This document shows, one piece after another, positions 17,532 to 26,624 of a stretch of 64,000 bases of DNA. Positions within the stretch are counted from its first letter, which is position 1, and every line of letters starts with the position of its first letter. Source of the stretch: Desulfoscipio sp. XC116 (GTDB lineage Bacteria > Bacillota > Desulfotomaculia > Desulfotomaculales > Desulfallaceae); the NCBI RefSeq assembly GCF_039851975.1, contig NZ_CP156660.1, positions 2,609,035 through 2,673,034 of the forward strand, written 5' to 3'. The notes beneath the pieces are model-generated. The model was not told the DNA's origin. It saw only the letters and a program-made list of their open reading frames with translations, and ran no database searches. The position numbers and the translations under genes are program-made.

Positions 17532-17676
17532 AGTCTTACCCCCCTAACTATCCACCGCCGGATTAATACCGGCTAGTTTACCATATGTATATTTGCAGGG
17601 GGGGACAAATATGACAAGCTTATACCCGGTACAGTGTAAAATTAACCCGGTCATACAGCATCACATATATCGAGTG

Positions 17677-17721
17677 AACTCGTGCGGCTAAAACTGAACA
17701 TCGGAGCTTCGGATGGGGATT
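17677..17721 (+). repeat. Diverged copy of the dispersed structured repeat
   Basis: AACTCGTGCGGCTAAA and the following GAACATCGG, GCTTC and GGATT align with 1309-1353 at about 37 of 45 positions. The downstream palindrome of the first copy is not preserved here. Confidence 0.5.
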
Positions 17722-17784
17722 GAGGCGTCGCTCACTGCTCTAAGAAAATAGTTTCGCGACACTCCCTTTTGAAATTTGATCAAT

Positions 17785-17822
17785 AAAAAGACAGGCTGCC
17801 TACTAAATTAAAGCAGCCTGTC
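17785..17822 (-). terminator. Rho-independent terminator of rodA
   Basis: On the minus strand GACAGGCTGC (17813-17822) pairs with GCAGCCTGTC (17790-17799) over a 13-base loop and is followed by five T (17785-17789). It lies 20 bp behind the rodA stop. Confidence 0.85.
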
Positions 17823-17841
17823 CGGATTAACCCGCACGTTA

Positions 17842-19035
17842 CTAAAAAATATTTTTTTGTCGGCGCATGTAGATATTCAATAACACTCCGATAGCAATCA
17901 TATTAGTAACAATACTGGTACCTCCGTAACTGAACAATGGCAGCGGCAGACCGGTAACAGGCATTATGGCAACAGCCATACCCACATTAACTAAAATTTG
18001 AAATGTTATCATACTTACTATGCCTACCGCCATCAGCGTACCGAACATGTCCTTGGCTTCAGCGGCAATCCGCACTCCCCGGTACAAAAAAACACCAAAC
18101 AGCACCAAAAGCAGTGCAGCACCCAGAAAACCGGTTTCCTCCGCCAGCACTGAAAAAATAAAATCAGTATGCCTGATGGGTAAAAATTCCAGAAAGCTCT
18201 GGGTCCCCCGCAGTAATCCTTTACCCCAAAAGCCGCTGGAACCAATAGCAATTTGGGACTGGATAACATGATACCCCGCCCCTTGTATATCGGACCAGGG
18301 ATCAAGAAAAATAATCAGCCGCTTAAGCTGGTATTCATGCAAAGGGATCCAGGTGCCAAACTTGAGATGTGACCAGACCAGCCCCACCACCCCGGCCAAA
18401 CCGGCACCGAATATACCTGAAACCATAAGGGGTTTCGAGCTGGCTATAAACAACATACCAAACAATATGGCGATAAAAACCAGTGATGTACCCAGGTCGG
18501 GCTGCATTAAAATAAGCAGCAAGGGTACTCCCACAAAAATAAAGCCCGGCAGCAACTCCTTTATCGTGCGCAGCTGCTCCTCCCTTCTAGCCAAAAAATC
18601 CGCCAGAGTGATAATAATAATAATCTTGGCAGGTTCGGAAGGCTGAAAAGCAAAAGGACCGATATCAATCCAGCGCTGCGCGCCCATGGCGGTATGTCCC
18701 AATGCCAGTACCAACCCCAGCAGCAGCAAATTTATAATATAAAAGTGTTTGGTATAGCGACGCCAATCTTCATAAGGTATATATATAGCAACCGCGGCAG
18801 CCGCGATACCAAGCAATATACAAATAAATTGCTTAATCACGTACTCCTTTTTCATCCACAGCAGACGTTGGAGAATATTGGCCTCCTGAAGCTTATCCAT
18901 ATCCAGGCCAAGGCGCATCCACCAGCCGTAATCGGTACTGGCACTGCCGATCATCACCAGGCTGAACAATAATATAGCTCCGGTTACCCCTACCAGAGTA
19001 TAGTCCAGATTTTTATAAAAACGTTTTCTAGCCAT
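17842..19035 (-). CDS. rodA: Rod shape-determining protein RodA (SEDS glycosyltransferase)
   Basis: 397 residues, about ten membrane helices. RodA polymerises lipid II into glycan strands for the lateral wall together with PBP2. Family motifs are GAQRWIDIGPFAFQPSEPAK near residue 117, the loop containing the catalytic Asp region, and LPLPLFSYGGTSIVTN near 365. The gene lies downstream of minE, within the same block as mrdA and mreBCD, which favours RodA over FtsW or SpoVE. ATG at 19033-19035 with GGCGGTG upstream. The gene is followed by its own terminator. Confidence 0.93.
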   Translation of the reverse strand: MARKRFYKNLDYTLVGVTGAILLFSLVMIGSASTDYGWWMRLGLDMDKLQEANILQRLLWMKKEYVIKQFICILLGIAAAAVAIYIPYEDWRRYTKHFYIINLLLLGLVLALGHTAMGAQRWIDIGPFAFQPSEPAKIIIIITLADFLARREEQLRTIKELLPGFIFVGVPLLLILMQPDLGTSLVFIAILFGMLFIASSKPLMVSGIFGAGLAGVVGLVWSHLKFGTWIPLHEYQLKRLIIFLDPWSDIQGAGYHVIQSQIAIGSSGFWGKGLLRGTQSFLEFLPIRHTDFIFSVLAEETGFLGAALLLVLFGVFLYRGVRIAAEAKDMFGTLMAVGIVSMITFQILVNVGMAVAIMPVTGLPLPLFSYGGTSIVTNMIAIGVLLNIYMRRQKNIF

Positions 19036-19230
19036 CAGATATTCACCGCCTTGCTTTAAAACACTACGGGTTTAATTATATAACAGGCGATGGCATAAAA
19101 AAAGCCGGTAATATAAAGTTACCGGACCAAAGTATAATCGTAAAATCCCTCAGCTAAAAAAAGAAACATCTCCATAATTCGCAGTCATCAAACGCCGGAA
19201 CAATTAACCGATAGAGGACATACCGTACAT

Positions 19231-19512
19231 TTAAGCGGTTTCAGTCTGCACGGTTCTCTTCATTTTCTTCACCGGTATATTAGCCACAAGCGCCACCTGA
19301 TTTTCGTTGCTGTCCAGCGATACTTCCAGCGCATGCTCATCAATCTCCATATAATTAGAAATTACTTGAATCAGCTCGGATTTCAATGTTTGTAATAGTT
19401 CCGGTGAAACGCCGGCACGATCGTGTACAAGTACCAAACGCAATCTCTCTTTAGCCACAGCTCTGCTGGAATGGTTCTCACGGCCGAAAATTCGGTTAAT
19501 AAACTCCAGCAT
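19231..19512 (-). CDS. minE: Cell division topological specificity factor MinE
   Basis: 93 residues, normal MinE length. MinE stimulates the ATPase of membrane-bound MinD and drives pole-to-pole oscillation. The anti-MinCD segment and dimer domain are seen in AVAKERLRLVLVHDRAGVSP and ELIQVISNYMEID. ATG follows a G-rich ribosome site. It comes 21 bp behind minD. The presence of MinE rather than DivIVA-only control is usual in Clostridia but not in Bacillus subtilis. Confidence 0.95.
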   Translation of the reverse strand: MLEFINRIFGRENHSSRAVAKERLRLVLVHDRAGVSPELLQTLKSELIQVISNYMEIDEHALEVSLDSNENQVALVANIPVKKMKRTVQTETA

Positions 19513-19533
19513 TGCGCTTCCCCCCCTTTCCTA

Positions 19534-20328
19534 TTACTTAAGACCAATTAGCCGCCTTAGCTTACTCATAAAACTACCACCCTCATCCAGGTCCATCATC
19601 GGCACATCTTCGCCCTTAATCCGACGCACAATATTGCGATAGGCCTGCCCGGACTTGGATGAATTATTCATTACTACCATTTCACCACGATTGGTGCTTA
19701 CAACCACCAACTCATCCTCCGGCACCACTCCAATTAAATCCACGGCCAGTATTTCGATAATATCGTCGATACTCATCATATCTCCGTGCTTGACCATTTG
19801 GTAGCGCAGCCGGTTGACCACCAGTTTAGGCTCCCGCAGGTCCTCCTTTTCCAGCAAACCAATAATGCGATCGGCATCCCGTACCGCTGAAACCTCGGGG
19901 GTGGTAACCACTATGGCCTGGTTGGCGCCGGCTATAGCATTGCGAAAACCTTGTTCAATACCGGCAGGACAATCAACAATAACATACTCAAAATCTTCTT
20001 TGATTTCTTCACAAAGAGCTCGCATTTGATCGGGATTAACCGCTGTTTTATCCTTGGTTTGCGCGGCGGGTAATAAAAACAGATTTTCAAAACGTTTATC
20101 TTTAATTAATGCTTTCCGGAAAGAACAATTACCGCCGGTAACATCCACCAGGTCATAAACAATGCGGTTTTCAAGACCCATAACCACATCCAGGTTGCGC
20201 AGTCCAATGTCGGCATCAATCAGACACACCTTGTTGCCCAAAGAAGCCAAACCAGCACCTAAATTAGCACTGGTGGTAGTTTTACCTACCCCTCCCTTGC
20301 CTGAAGTAATGACTATTACTTCTCCCAT
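19534..20328 (-). CDS. minD: Septum site-determining ATPase MinD
   Basis: 264 residues. Deviant Walker A GKGGVGKTT at 10-18, switch region YVIVDCPAGIEQGF, and a C-terminal amphipathic helix MSKLRRLIGL that anchors the ATP-bound dimer in the membrane. MinD recruits MinC to the poles and is released by MinE. The ATG follows GGAGGAAA. It is transcribed with minC in front and minE behind. Confidence 0.96.
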   Translation of the reverse strand: MGEVIVITSGKGGVGKTTTSANLGAGLASLGNKVCLIDADIGLRNLDVVMGLENRIVYDLVDVTGGNCSFRKALIKDKRFENLFLLPAAQTKDKTAVNPDQMRALCEEIKEDFEYVIVDCPAGIEQGFRNAIAGANQAIVVTTPEVSAVRDADRIIGLLEKEDLREPKLVVNRLRYQMVKHGDMMSIDDIIEILAVDLIGVVPEDELVVVSTNRGEMVVMNNSSKSGQAYRNIVRRIKGEDVPMMDLDEGGSFMSKLRRLIGLK

Positions 20329-20372
20329 AAAAGTTATTTCCTCCCTTTTGTGCTTTTAACAGTAAGTTGACT

Positions 20373-20798
20373 TCATGCCTGACGTTCCGTGGTGGTTAAG
20401 AAAGCCTCAATTACCACAGTACCGTCTTTAATTCTGGCAATCTCAGGTACAATGGGGCCGGCATCTTCCTCATCCGGTGCCCGAGTAATATGGCCCGCTA
20501 TCCGTAACTGAGTTGGCCGCATACGAAAAGCATAAACAGCGGCCTTCTCATTGCCATCGGCACCTGCGTGCACCACTCCGCGTAAATATCCCATCACCAC
20601 CACATTGCCGGTAGCCACCACTTCCCCGCCGGGATTAATATCACCAACAATTACCACATTGCCATCATAATATATCGATTGGCCGGAACGCAGGGTGCGT
20701 TGGACCAGAACTGTGTTGTCGTCCATCATCTCGTCGGGCTTTTCCCCTCCTTTACCAGGGAATTGCACCAAATTCCCGCCAGTCCAATCCGGAGCCAC
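20373..20798 (-). CDS. minC: Septum site-determining protein MinC, C-terminal domain only
   Basis: About 141 residues; typical MinC has some 210-230. The beta-helical C-terminal domain that dimerises and binds MinD is complete: RTLRSGQSIYYDGNVVIVGD, NPGGEVVATGNVVVMGYLRG, and the A-H-A-G-type turn VVHAGADGN. The N-terminal domain, which acts on FtsZ in E. coli, is absent. A longer frame opens at 20882, but GGGAGGAG lies seven bases before a GTG at 20796-20798, giving MAPDWTGGNLVQF, and the extra 28 residues do not look like the N-domain. No trace of it is seen upstream. Same transcript as minD and minE. Confidence 0.88.
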   Translation of the reverse strand: MAPDWTGGNLVQFPGKGGEKPDEMMDDNTVLVQRTLRSGQSIYYDGNVVIVGDINPGGEVVATGNVVVMGYLRGVVHAGADGNEKAAVYAFRMRPTQLRIAGHITRAPDEEDAGPIVPEIARIKDGTVVIEAFLTTTERQA

Positions 20799-21273
20799 GA
20801 CTTTACTCCTCCCCGCAAAACCAGTTTTTTTCGGCATTAAAAGAAATTGATAACAGTTATTACTTCTACACCGCACAACCAAATCCTGCTAAAAAAATAA
20901 AAACCATTTTTTACACCATTTATATTTTGGAACTATTTTTATAAAAACCTGCCTCTGAAAATCCACGGGCTCGTCCCGGAGGAGGTCACCTGACATCTGC
21001 ATCCGGAGCGTAAAAAAACGCTCCCCACCGCTTCATTAATAAGCGGTGGAAAGAGCGCGCTTAATCTAAAACACCTCTTGTATCTATTTCGCGATGGAAC
21101 AGGTGTTTTAGCAATAACTTTTAGTATATTTTACACCTTATATCCATCTTTTGCACAACTGCTTCAACCTCCCCCGGATGTCGGCGCCGACCGGAAAACA
21201 CCAGACGCCGTCCGGGATGACTGCGACGCGGACCGGGACTGTGTCATTCGGGCGCTCCCGCAGGCAGTGTCGC
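20799..21273. other. Intergenic region between mrdA and minC
   Basis: No gene. It contains tandem hairpins at 21005-21049 behind mrdA and an A+T-rich stretch (20885-20945) where a minC promoter would lie. No remnant of a MinC N-domain was seen on the minus strand. Confidence 0.45.
21005..21049 (-). terminator. Tandem hairpins with T-run, likely terminator
   Basis: On the minus strand CCACCGCTT pairs with AAGCGGTGG (21025-21049), then GGAGCG, seven T and CGCTCC (21005-21024) make a second hairpin with the T-run in its loop. This probably ends the mreBCD-mrdA transcript and gives minCDE separate expression. Confidence 0.5.
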
Positions 21274-24108
21274 TTAAGCCGGCGGCGGCTGTTCAGTCCC
21301 GTCCGGCGGCGGTTGTTGCTCAGTCCCGTTCGGTGACGGCTGCTGCTCAGTCTCGTCCGGCGCTGTCTGAGACTGTGTCGGTTCGGATGCTTCCTCAGGT
21401 GGTGTTGTTCCGGCCGGCGGCCGCTGCTCAGTCTCATCCGGCGGCGACTGCTGTGCCGGCGGGGCGGACACCACCGGTGGCACCTGAGTAGTGGGCTGAG
21501 AAGCAGGCTGAGAAGAAGTTGTGTGTACCGGTCGAGTTGGTGTTTCCGCCGGAGCATCTTGTACACTGTCCTGCCGAATCCGGGTTTGCTCATTCTCTTT
21601 TGCCGCTTGCTTCTTGGGGGACTTCTGTTCCCAGCCCGGCCAGTTTAAAGACGGCAGCGCATCCCAACCTTCCGGCAGATCCCCGCTGCCGGACAAATCC
21701 CGGTCGGAAGCATAAGTGTCCGCCGCAACACTGCCTGCTGTTTGCCCCTCTTCATCTTGGGACGCATTCGGCTTGGGATCGGCAAAATAAGCATCCAATA
21801 TCTGGCGGACAATGGGCCCGGCATAGCCACTGCCGGAATCGCCGTACTCCAGCACCACAGCCACGGCTATTTCGGGCTTTTCATACGGCGCATAAGACAC
21901 GAACAAAGCATGATTGCCCACTTTATTGCCACCTGCATCCGTCACCTCCGCAGTACCGGTTTTAGCCGCCACCGATTGCTTAAACCCTGCAAAAACCGCC
22001 GATCCGGTACCGTTGGGTGGCGTTGCCACCATATGCATGCCTTCCCGAAGAATTTGCAAATTGTCATGGTCAACGTTTACTTTGCTATTAACCTCAGGCT
22101 TAAATTCCTTAATTACTTGGCCGTCCGGTCCGACAATTTTATCCACCAAATAAGGCTTGTACAATGTGCCGTTATTGGCTATAGCCGCCACGTAATTAGC
22201 CAGCTGCAGTATTGTATAGGTATTACCCCCCTGCCCGATGGACATGTTGACGGTTTCATACTGCTGCCATTTCAGCTCCCATTCGTGTTTTTCTAGTTGT
22301 TTATCCAGTTCCTCATCTCTTTGTTTTTGCAATTGCTGTTTGCGGGTTTCGTCTGCGGCTTTTTCAATCTGTTCGTTCAGTTTGCGTACTTGCGCGAAAT
22401 CATCATTACCCGCAATCAACATACTCTTAACCAATTCATATTTCCACTCGGGAGTGGGTACCTGGCCGCTTATTTCACCCGGCAGCTTTATGCCGGTTTT
22501 TTCACCCAGCCCGAATTCACGCGCCATCTTAGCAATGGCGTCAACCCCGGCCATGCGCCCGTATGTGTAAAAATAAGTGTCACAGGACACCTCCAGCGCT
22601 TTGCGCAGGTCCACCGTACCATGACCGCCCGGCTTCCAGTCTTTGAAAATACCCTGGCCCAGCCGGTAATAACCGGGATCGGGCATTTTATAAGTGGGAT
22701 CCACGATTTTATTCTCCAGTATGGCCGCCGCCGTAACCATCTTAAAAGTTGATCCGGGCGGATAAATGGCCGACATAGTACGATTAAGCAGCGCACCGGA
22801 ATCCTGCAATTGCTGCCACTGAGCACCGGATAACCCGCCGGTGAATACACCCGGATTATATGAGGGATAACTGGCCATTGCCCGAATAGCCCCGGTGCGC
22901 ACATCTATAACCACCGCCGCGGCGGCTTTGGCCTTGCTATGCCCGGCATTTTGGACACGAGCGACCCCGTCCGCCAGTGCCTTCTCCGCAGCCGTCTGCA
23001 AATTAAGGTCAACCGTCAGCACCAGGTCGTCGCCCGGTACGGGCTGTTTTAAGCCCAAATCCCGCACCGGCCGGCCGCCGGCATCCACTTCCATCTGCCT
23101 GGCGCCGTGTTCACCGCGCAGGTACGACTCATATACTAATTCCAGCCCGTTTTGCCCATACAGATCGTTCATAAAGTAACCCTTGTCTTTATTCTCTTCG
23201 TACTGATCCTCCTTGATATTTTGCACATAGCCCAGCGCGTGAGCCAATAAATTTTCGTGTGGATAGGCACGCACGGGTTGGATATCCACCACCACCCCGG
23301 GCATTTCCATTTGCCTTTCCCGCAATGTCACCACTGTTTTAGAGGATATTCCCTCGGCCACCAATACAGGTTCGTATGGCCTGTACCATTTTTTCTCCCT
23401 GATGATTGCGCGCACGCCCGATTCTACCTCATAGACGGTTTTTCCCTCAAAGATATCTTCTTTATGCAGCATGGATACCAGTTCACTCAAAACATCGGTT
23501 TTCTTTTCCAGCCTGACCCCAAAGGATTGCAGGTTCTGCTGACGCAGCGCATCTACAGTGGAAGGATTATAAACCACGGCAATTTCTACCGGCGTACCCT
23601 CTTCTATCTTTATTTTATCGCTGCCGACCCGTTCTTTTATAATATCCTCAATAGCATTTTTTTTGGCCGTATAGGTAGCTTTATCATCCCCCCGGCTAAC
23701 TTCCTTGTTAAACTGCTCCGGCGTCTTACCGCTAATCTGTTGAAAATACTGCACTGATTCCTCATCCCCGGCCAGTAGCCAAGAAAGGGTATCGGCCATG
23801 CGTACCGTCTCCGGGCCAATACGGTCCAGGTACAAGTGGTAGGTGGTTCCCTCCAAACTCAAATCATTTATCGATACCGTATAAATAGGCTTGTTGGTAA
23901 CAATTTTTTCCCCGTTACGATCGAAAATTTCGCCCCGCGGCGCAAAAACCGGCACCAAGCGAATATAGTTATTGCGCGCCAGGGTGCGAAATTCCTCGGT
24001 CTGCACCAACTGCATAAAAGACAGCTTGGCCAGTAATATCAACAGGACCAAAAATGAAGCGCCCATTAAGTATTTCATTTTATATTCAACTAGTTTTTTT
24101 CTTTGCAT
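21274..24108 (-). CDS. mrdA: Penicillin-binding protein 2 (transpeptidase) with long tail
   Basis: 944 residues; PBP2 is usually 600-700. One membrane helix near 13-33, a dimerisation/pedestal domain to about 340, then the transpeptidase: active Ser453 in PPGSTFKMV, SCD at 508-510, KTGTA at 716-720. It cross-links peptidoglycan of the lateral wall with RodA. Two extras: a charged helical insertion at about 565-612 (rich in Lys, Glu, Gln) between the SCD and KTG boxes, and a tail of about 164 residues after 780 made of Pro, Gln, Thr and Glu with repeats of the type PPDGTEQQ. The tail would lie outside the membrane. It follows mreD by about 20 bp. Confidence 0.94.
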   Translation of the reverse strand: MQRKKLVEYKMKYLMGASFLVLLILLAKLSFMQLVQTEEFRTLARNNYIRLVPVFAPRGEIFDRNGEKIVTNKPIYTVSINDLSLEGTTYHLYLDRIGPETVRMADTLSWLLAGDEESVQYFQQISGKTPEQFNKEVSRGDDKATYTAKKNAIEDIIKERVGSDKIKIEEGTPVEIAVVYNPSTVDALRQQNLQSFGVRLEKKTDVLSELVSMLHKEDIFEGKTVYEVESGVRAIIREKKWYRPYEPVLVAEGISSKTVVTLRERQMEMPGVVVDIQPVRAYPHENLLAHALGYVQNIKEDQYEENKDKGYFMNDLYGQNGLELVYESYLRGEHGARQMEVDAGGRPVRDLGLKQPVPGDDLVLTVDLNLQTAAEKALADGVARVQNAGHSKAKAAAAVVIDVRTGAIRAMASYPSYNPGVFTGGLSGAQWQQLQDSGALLNRTMSAIYPPGSTFKMVTAAAILENKIVDPTYKMPDPGYYRLGQGIFKDWKPGGHGTVDLRKALEVSCDTYFYTYGRMAGVDAIAKMAREFGLGEKTGIKLPGEISGQVPTPEWKYELVKSMLIAGNDDFAQVRKLNEQIEKAADETRKQQLQKQRDEELDKQLEKHEWELKWQQYETVNMSIGQGGNTYTILQLANYVAAIANNGTLYKPYLVDKIVGPDGQVIKEFKPEVNSKVNVDHDNLQILREGMHMVATPPNGTGSAVFAGFKQSVAAKTGTAEVTDAGGNKVGNHALFVSYAPYEKPEIAVAVVLEYGDSGSGYAGPIVRQILDAYFADPKPNASQDEEGQTAGSVAADTYASDRDLSGSGDLPEGWDALPSLNWPGWEQKSPKKQAAKENEQTRIRQDSVQDAPAETPTRPVHTTSSQPASQPTTQVPPVVSAPPAQQSPPDETEQRPPAGTTPPEEASEPTQSQTAPDETEQQPSPNGTEQQPPPDGTEQPPPA

Positions 24109-24128
24109 AGCGCTGCCCCTTCCGAAAA

Positions 24129-24650
24129 TTATCGAGGATTGAAATACTCACCGCTGCCGGGCGAACCGTTTTGACTAAAACGATAATAATAACCATAAAC
24201 AACCAGCACCACTAACGCATTATAAAAAGCCGCAGGCATAATAATTTGCACCAGTGCCGTTAATACGGGTACCGGTACATCAATCAACAACAGCAACGAA
24301 TAAAAAACCAGCTGAGACCCCAGTGTGCAAACCCAGGTTAATCCGGCGGCAATCACGCGGTTATCCCTGTAGAGGCGTCCTTCCCCCAATCCGGCCAGAT
24401 AGCCGGCCGCCATTTTAGTTAAAGCATTTAAACCAAAATATCCCCCGCAAACCAAATCCTGCACTATACCCGCCAAAAAACCCAAAAAAGCCCCCTCCCG
24501 GGTACCCCGGAGGAAGCCGTTAAGAATAACCAGTATAAGTACAAGATCGGGTTTAATCCCGTAAACAACAACATAATTAAGCGCTGTGGTTTGGAGAATT
24601 AATAACACTACTACCAACAGCAGAAAATACAGCGATTGCAATATATTCAC
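24129..24650 (-). CDS. mreD: Rod shape-determining protein MreD
   Basis: 173 residues with five or six hydrophobic helices (about 7-30, 34-52, 55-75, 100-125, 132-165). MreD is an integral part of the elongation complex, linking MreC, RodA and PBP2. The sequence is poorly conserved in general; FLAGIVQDLVCGGYFGLNAL matches the most constant segment. It lies between mreC and mrdA on the same strand with short spacers, which settles the call. Confidence 0.92.
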   Translation of the reverse strand: MNILQSLYFLLLVVVLLILQTTALNYVVVYGIKPDLVLILVILNGFLRGTREGAFLGFLAGIVQDLVCGGYFGLNALTKMAAGYLAGLGEGRLYRDNRVIAAGLTWVCTLGSQLVFYSLLLLIDVPVPVLTALVQIIMPAAFYNALVVLVVYGYYYRFSQNGSPGSGEYFNPR

Positions 24651-24659
24651 CTCCGGGAA

Positions 24660-25511
24660 CTACCGGGCCTGGCCGGGATTGCTCGAAGTTATCACCAGAA
24701 CCTCCTCCAGCCTGTTAAAATCCACAAAAGGCTCCAGCACCGCCATTTTAAACAAGCCCGACTCTTCCCTGCGAGTTTCCTGCACGGAACCCACCGGAAT
24801 GCCCTTGGGAAAAACACTGCCAAATCCGGATGTAACTATTAGGTTTCCCTTTTTAGGCGCCAGATCGGACGGTATATGCATCATATTTATAACGCCACGT
24901 CCTCCGGCCACTCCCTCGACAATACCGGGAGCCCGGTTTTCTTGTACCAAACATCCCACTCCGCTGCGGGGATCGGTAATAAGCAACACCTCGGCGGTAC
25001 TGTCGGAAACACTTGCTACCCGGCCGACCAGCCCGGCCGGGGTAACCACCGCCATGTCCTGTCGAATACCGTCGGCAGAACCCTTATTAATGATTACACT
25101 GCCAAACCAATTATCGGCTGTACGTCCAACTATTACAGCGGACTCCATGGTCAGCTGGTTCGCCAAATTAGTCTTAAACTCCAGCTGCTCTTTGAGACGG
25201 GTATTCTCCGCCTGTAGCTCATTGTGCCGGGACAGCTTTCCCTTCAGCTCAACAAGTTGTTGTTCAAGCTGCCGGTTATGTTGAGAGACTTTGTACAAAC
25301 GCGCCGGAAAGGCCACTAAATCACTGATTTTATGCCCCGACAACATTACCACCCGCTGCACCGGTGACAAGGCATCCCGAATTGTGGACTCAAAGGGGGT
25401 TAATTCATCCGTGTTACCTGCCGAGTAATGCAGACCCACCAGTATTATAACTATCAATACACCCATTAAAACCAGGCTTTTTCCAGCTGATAGACGGGAC
25501 ACATGACACAC
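24660..25511 (-). CDS. mreC: Rod shape-determining protein MreC
   Basis: 283 residues. A single membrane helix near 12-30, a coiled coil at about 65-115 (QHNRQLEQQLVELKGKLS), then two beta-barrel domains with DNWFGSVIINKGSADGI and GLVGRVASVSDSTAEVLLI, both typical. MreC forms extracellular filaments that position PBP2. Lies between mreB and mreD. Confidence 0.94.
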   Translation of the reverse strand: MCHVSRLSAGKSLVLMGVLIVIILVGLHYSAGNTDELTPFESTIRDALSPVQRVVMLSGHKISDLVAFPARLYKVSQHNRQLEQQLVELKGKLSRHNELQAENTRLKEQLEFKTNLANQLTMESAVIVGRTADNWFGSVIINKGSADGIRQDMAVVTPAGLVGRVASVSDSTAEVLLITDPRSGVGCLVQENRAPGIVEGVAGGRGVINMMHIPSDLAPKKGNLIVTSGFGSVFPKGIPVGSVQETRREESGLFKMAVLEPFVDFNRLEEVLVITSSNPGQAR

Positions 25512-25562
25512 ACCTTATAATCATATTATAGTCCATTTCATGTTTTATCAAAAAAGGATTAA

Positions 25563-26594
25563 TTAAGCCAGTTTTTTGGGCTGGATAATTACTTTGCGTA
25601 AAATGTGAATATTTTCCAACACCCGCCCGGTACCGTAGGCCACCGCCAGCAGCGGGTCATCCGCCAGATGCACGGGCATACCGGTCTGTTCGCTAACCAG
25701 GCGGTCCAGACCGCGCAACAGAGAACCGCCGCCGGCCATTACTATCCCACGGTCCATGATATCCGCCGCCAGCTCAGGCGGAGTCAGCTCCAGAGTGCTC
25801 TTGATAGCGTCTAAAATACTGGAAACAGGTTCAGACAGGGCTTTATAAATTTCTTCCGAAGTTATTTCAATAGTCTTGGGCAACCCGCTGACCAAATCCC
25901 GCCCTCGCACCTCATAGGTTTCCACTGTGTCAATGGGATAAGCGGTGCCGATTTCAATTTTAATTTCTTCAGAAGTGCGCTCTCCAATCATTAAATTATA
26001 GGTTTTTTTGACATGCTGAATGATGGACTCATCCATTTCATCACCGGCTTTACGTACCGAACGACTGGTAACAATACCTCCCAGAGAGATAACCGCCACC
26101 TCGGTGGTACCTCCGCCGATATCCACTATCATATTGCCCGTAGGCTCATGCACAGGCAGTCCCGCCCCAATTGAGGCCGCCATGGGTTCTTCAATTAAGT
26201 AAGCTTCCCGGGCGCCGGCCTGCAATGCGGCCTCCCGCACCGCCCGCTCTTCCACTGCGGTAACTCCGGAGGGTACGGAAACCACTACCCGGGGTCTGAT
26301 CAAGAAAGTGCGGCCGCGCAACGATTTATTGATAAAATATTTTATCATACTCTGGGTAACGTCAAAATCGGCAATTACACCGTCTTTCATAGGACGAATA
26401 GCTATAATATTACCAGGTGTGCGACCGATCATCTGCTTGGCTTCCTCACCTACCGCCAGCACATGACCATTATCACGCTGTATGGCCACCACCGATGGTT
26501 CACGAAGAACAATCCCTTTGCCTTTAACATAAACCAGGGAATTTGCTGTCCCCAGGTCAATACCCATGTCTTTGGAAAAAATGCCTAACCGCAT
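25563..26594 (-). CDS. mreB: Actin-like cell-shape protein MreB
   Basis: 343 residues, full length. Actin-fold nucleotide-binding motifs are [17 protein letters not shown], the phosphate-2 loop [17 protein letters not shown], and the adenosine site [15 protein letters not shown]. MreB filaments on the inner membrane face orient lateral wall synthesis, consistent with a rod-shaped cell. First gene of mreB-mreC-mreD-mrdA. AGAGAGGGG precedes the ATG. Confidence 0.96.
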   Translation of the reverse strand: MRLGIFSKDMGIDLGTANSLVYVKGKGIVLREPSVVAIQRDNGHVLAVGEEAKQMIGRTPGNIIAIRPMKDGVIADFDVTQSMIKYFINKSLRGRTFLIRPRVVVSVPSGVTAVEERAVREAALQAGAREAYLIEEPMAASIGAGLPVHEPTGNMIVDIGGGTTEVAVISLGGIVTSRSVRKAGDEMDESIIQHVKKTYNLMIGERTSEEIKIEIGTAYPIDTVETYEVRGRDLVSGLPKTIEITSEEIYKALSEPVSSILDAIKSTLELTPPELAADIMDRGIVMAGGGSLLRGLDRLVSEQTGMPVHLADDPLLAVAYGTGRVLENIHILRKVIIQPKKLA

Positions 26595-26624
26595 TTATAC
26601 AGGCCCCTCTCTATCGCGATTGTT

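Larger units (their letters stand above)
17532..17841. other. Intergenic region with repeat copy and rodA terminator
   Basis: No gene. It holds a diverged copy of the dispersed repeat (17677-17721) and the terminator of rodA (17785-17822). The SpoIVFA-like gene would start its transcript here; I see no clear promoter. Confidence 0.5.

Noticed and set aside
21078-21593. Arg/Pro/Ala-rich frames on both strands over the end of mrdA
   Set aside because: They are frame shadows of the low-complexity tail of PBP2.
22297-22752. 151-codon plus frame opposite mrdA
   Set aside because: Overlaps the catalytic part of PBP2 on the other strand and has no ribosome site or known motif.
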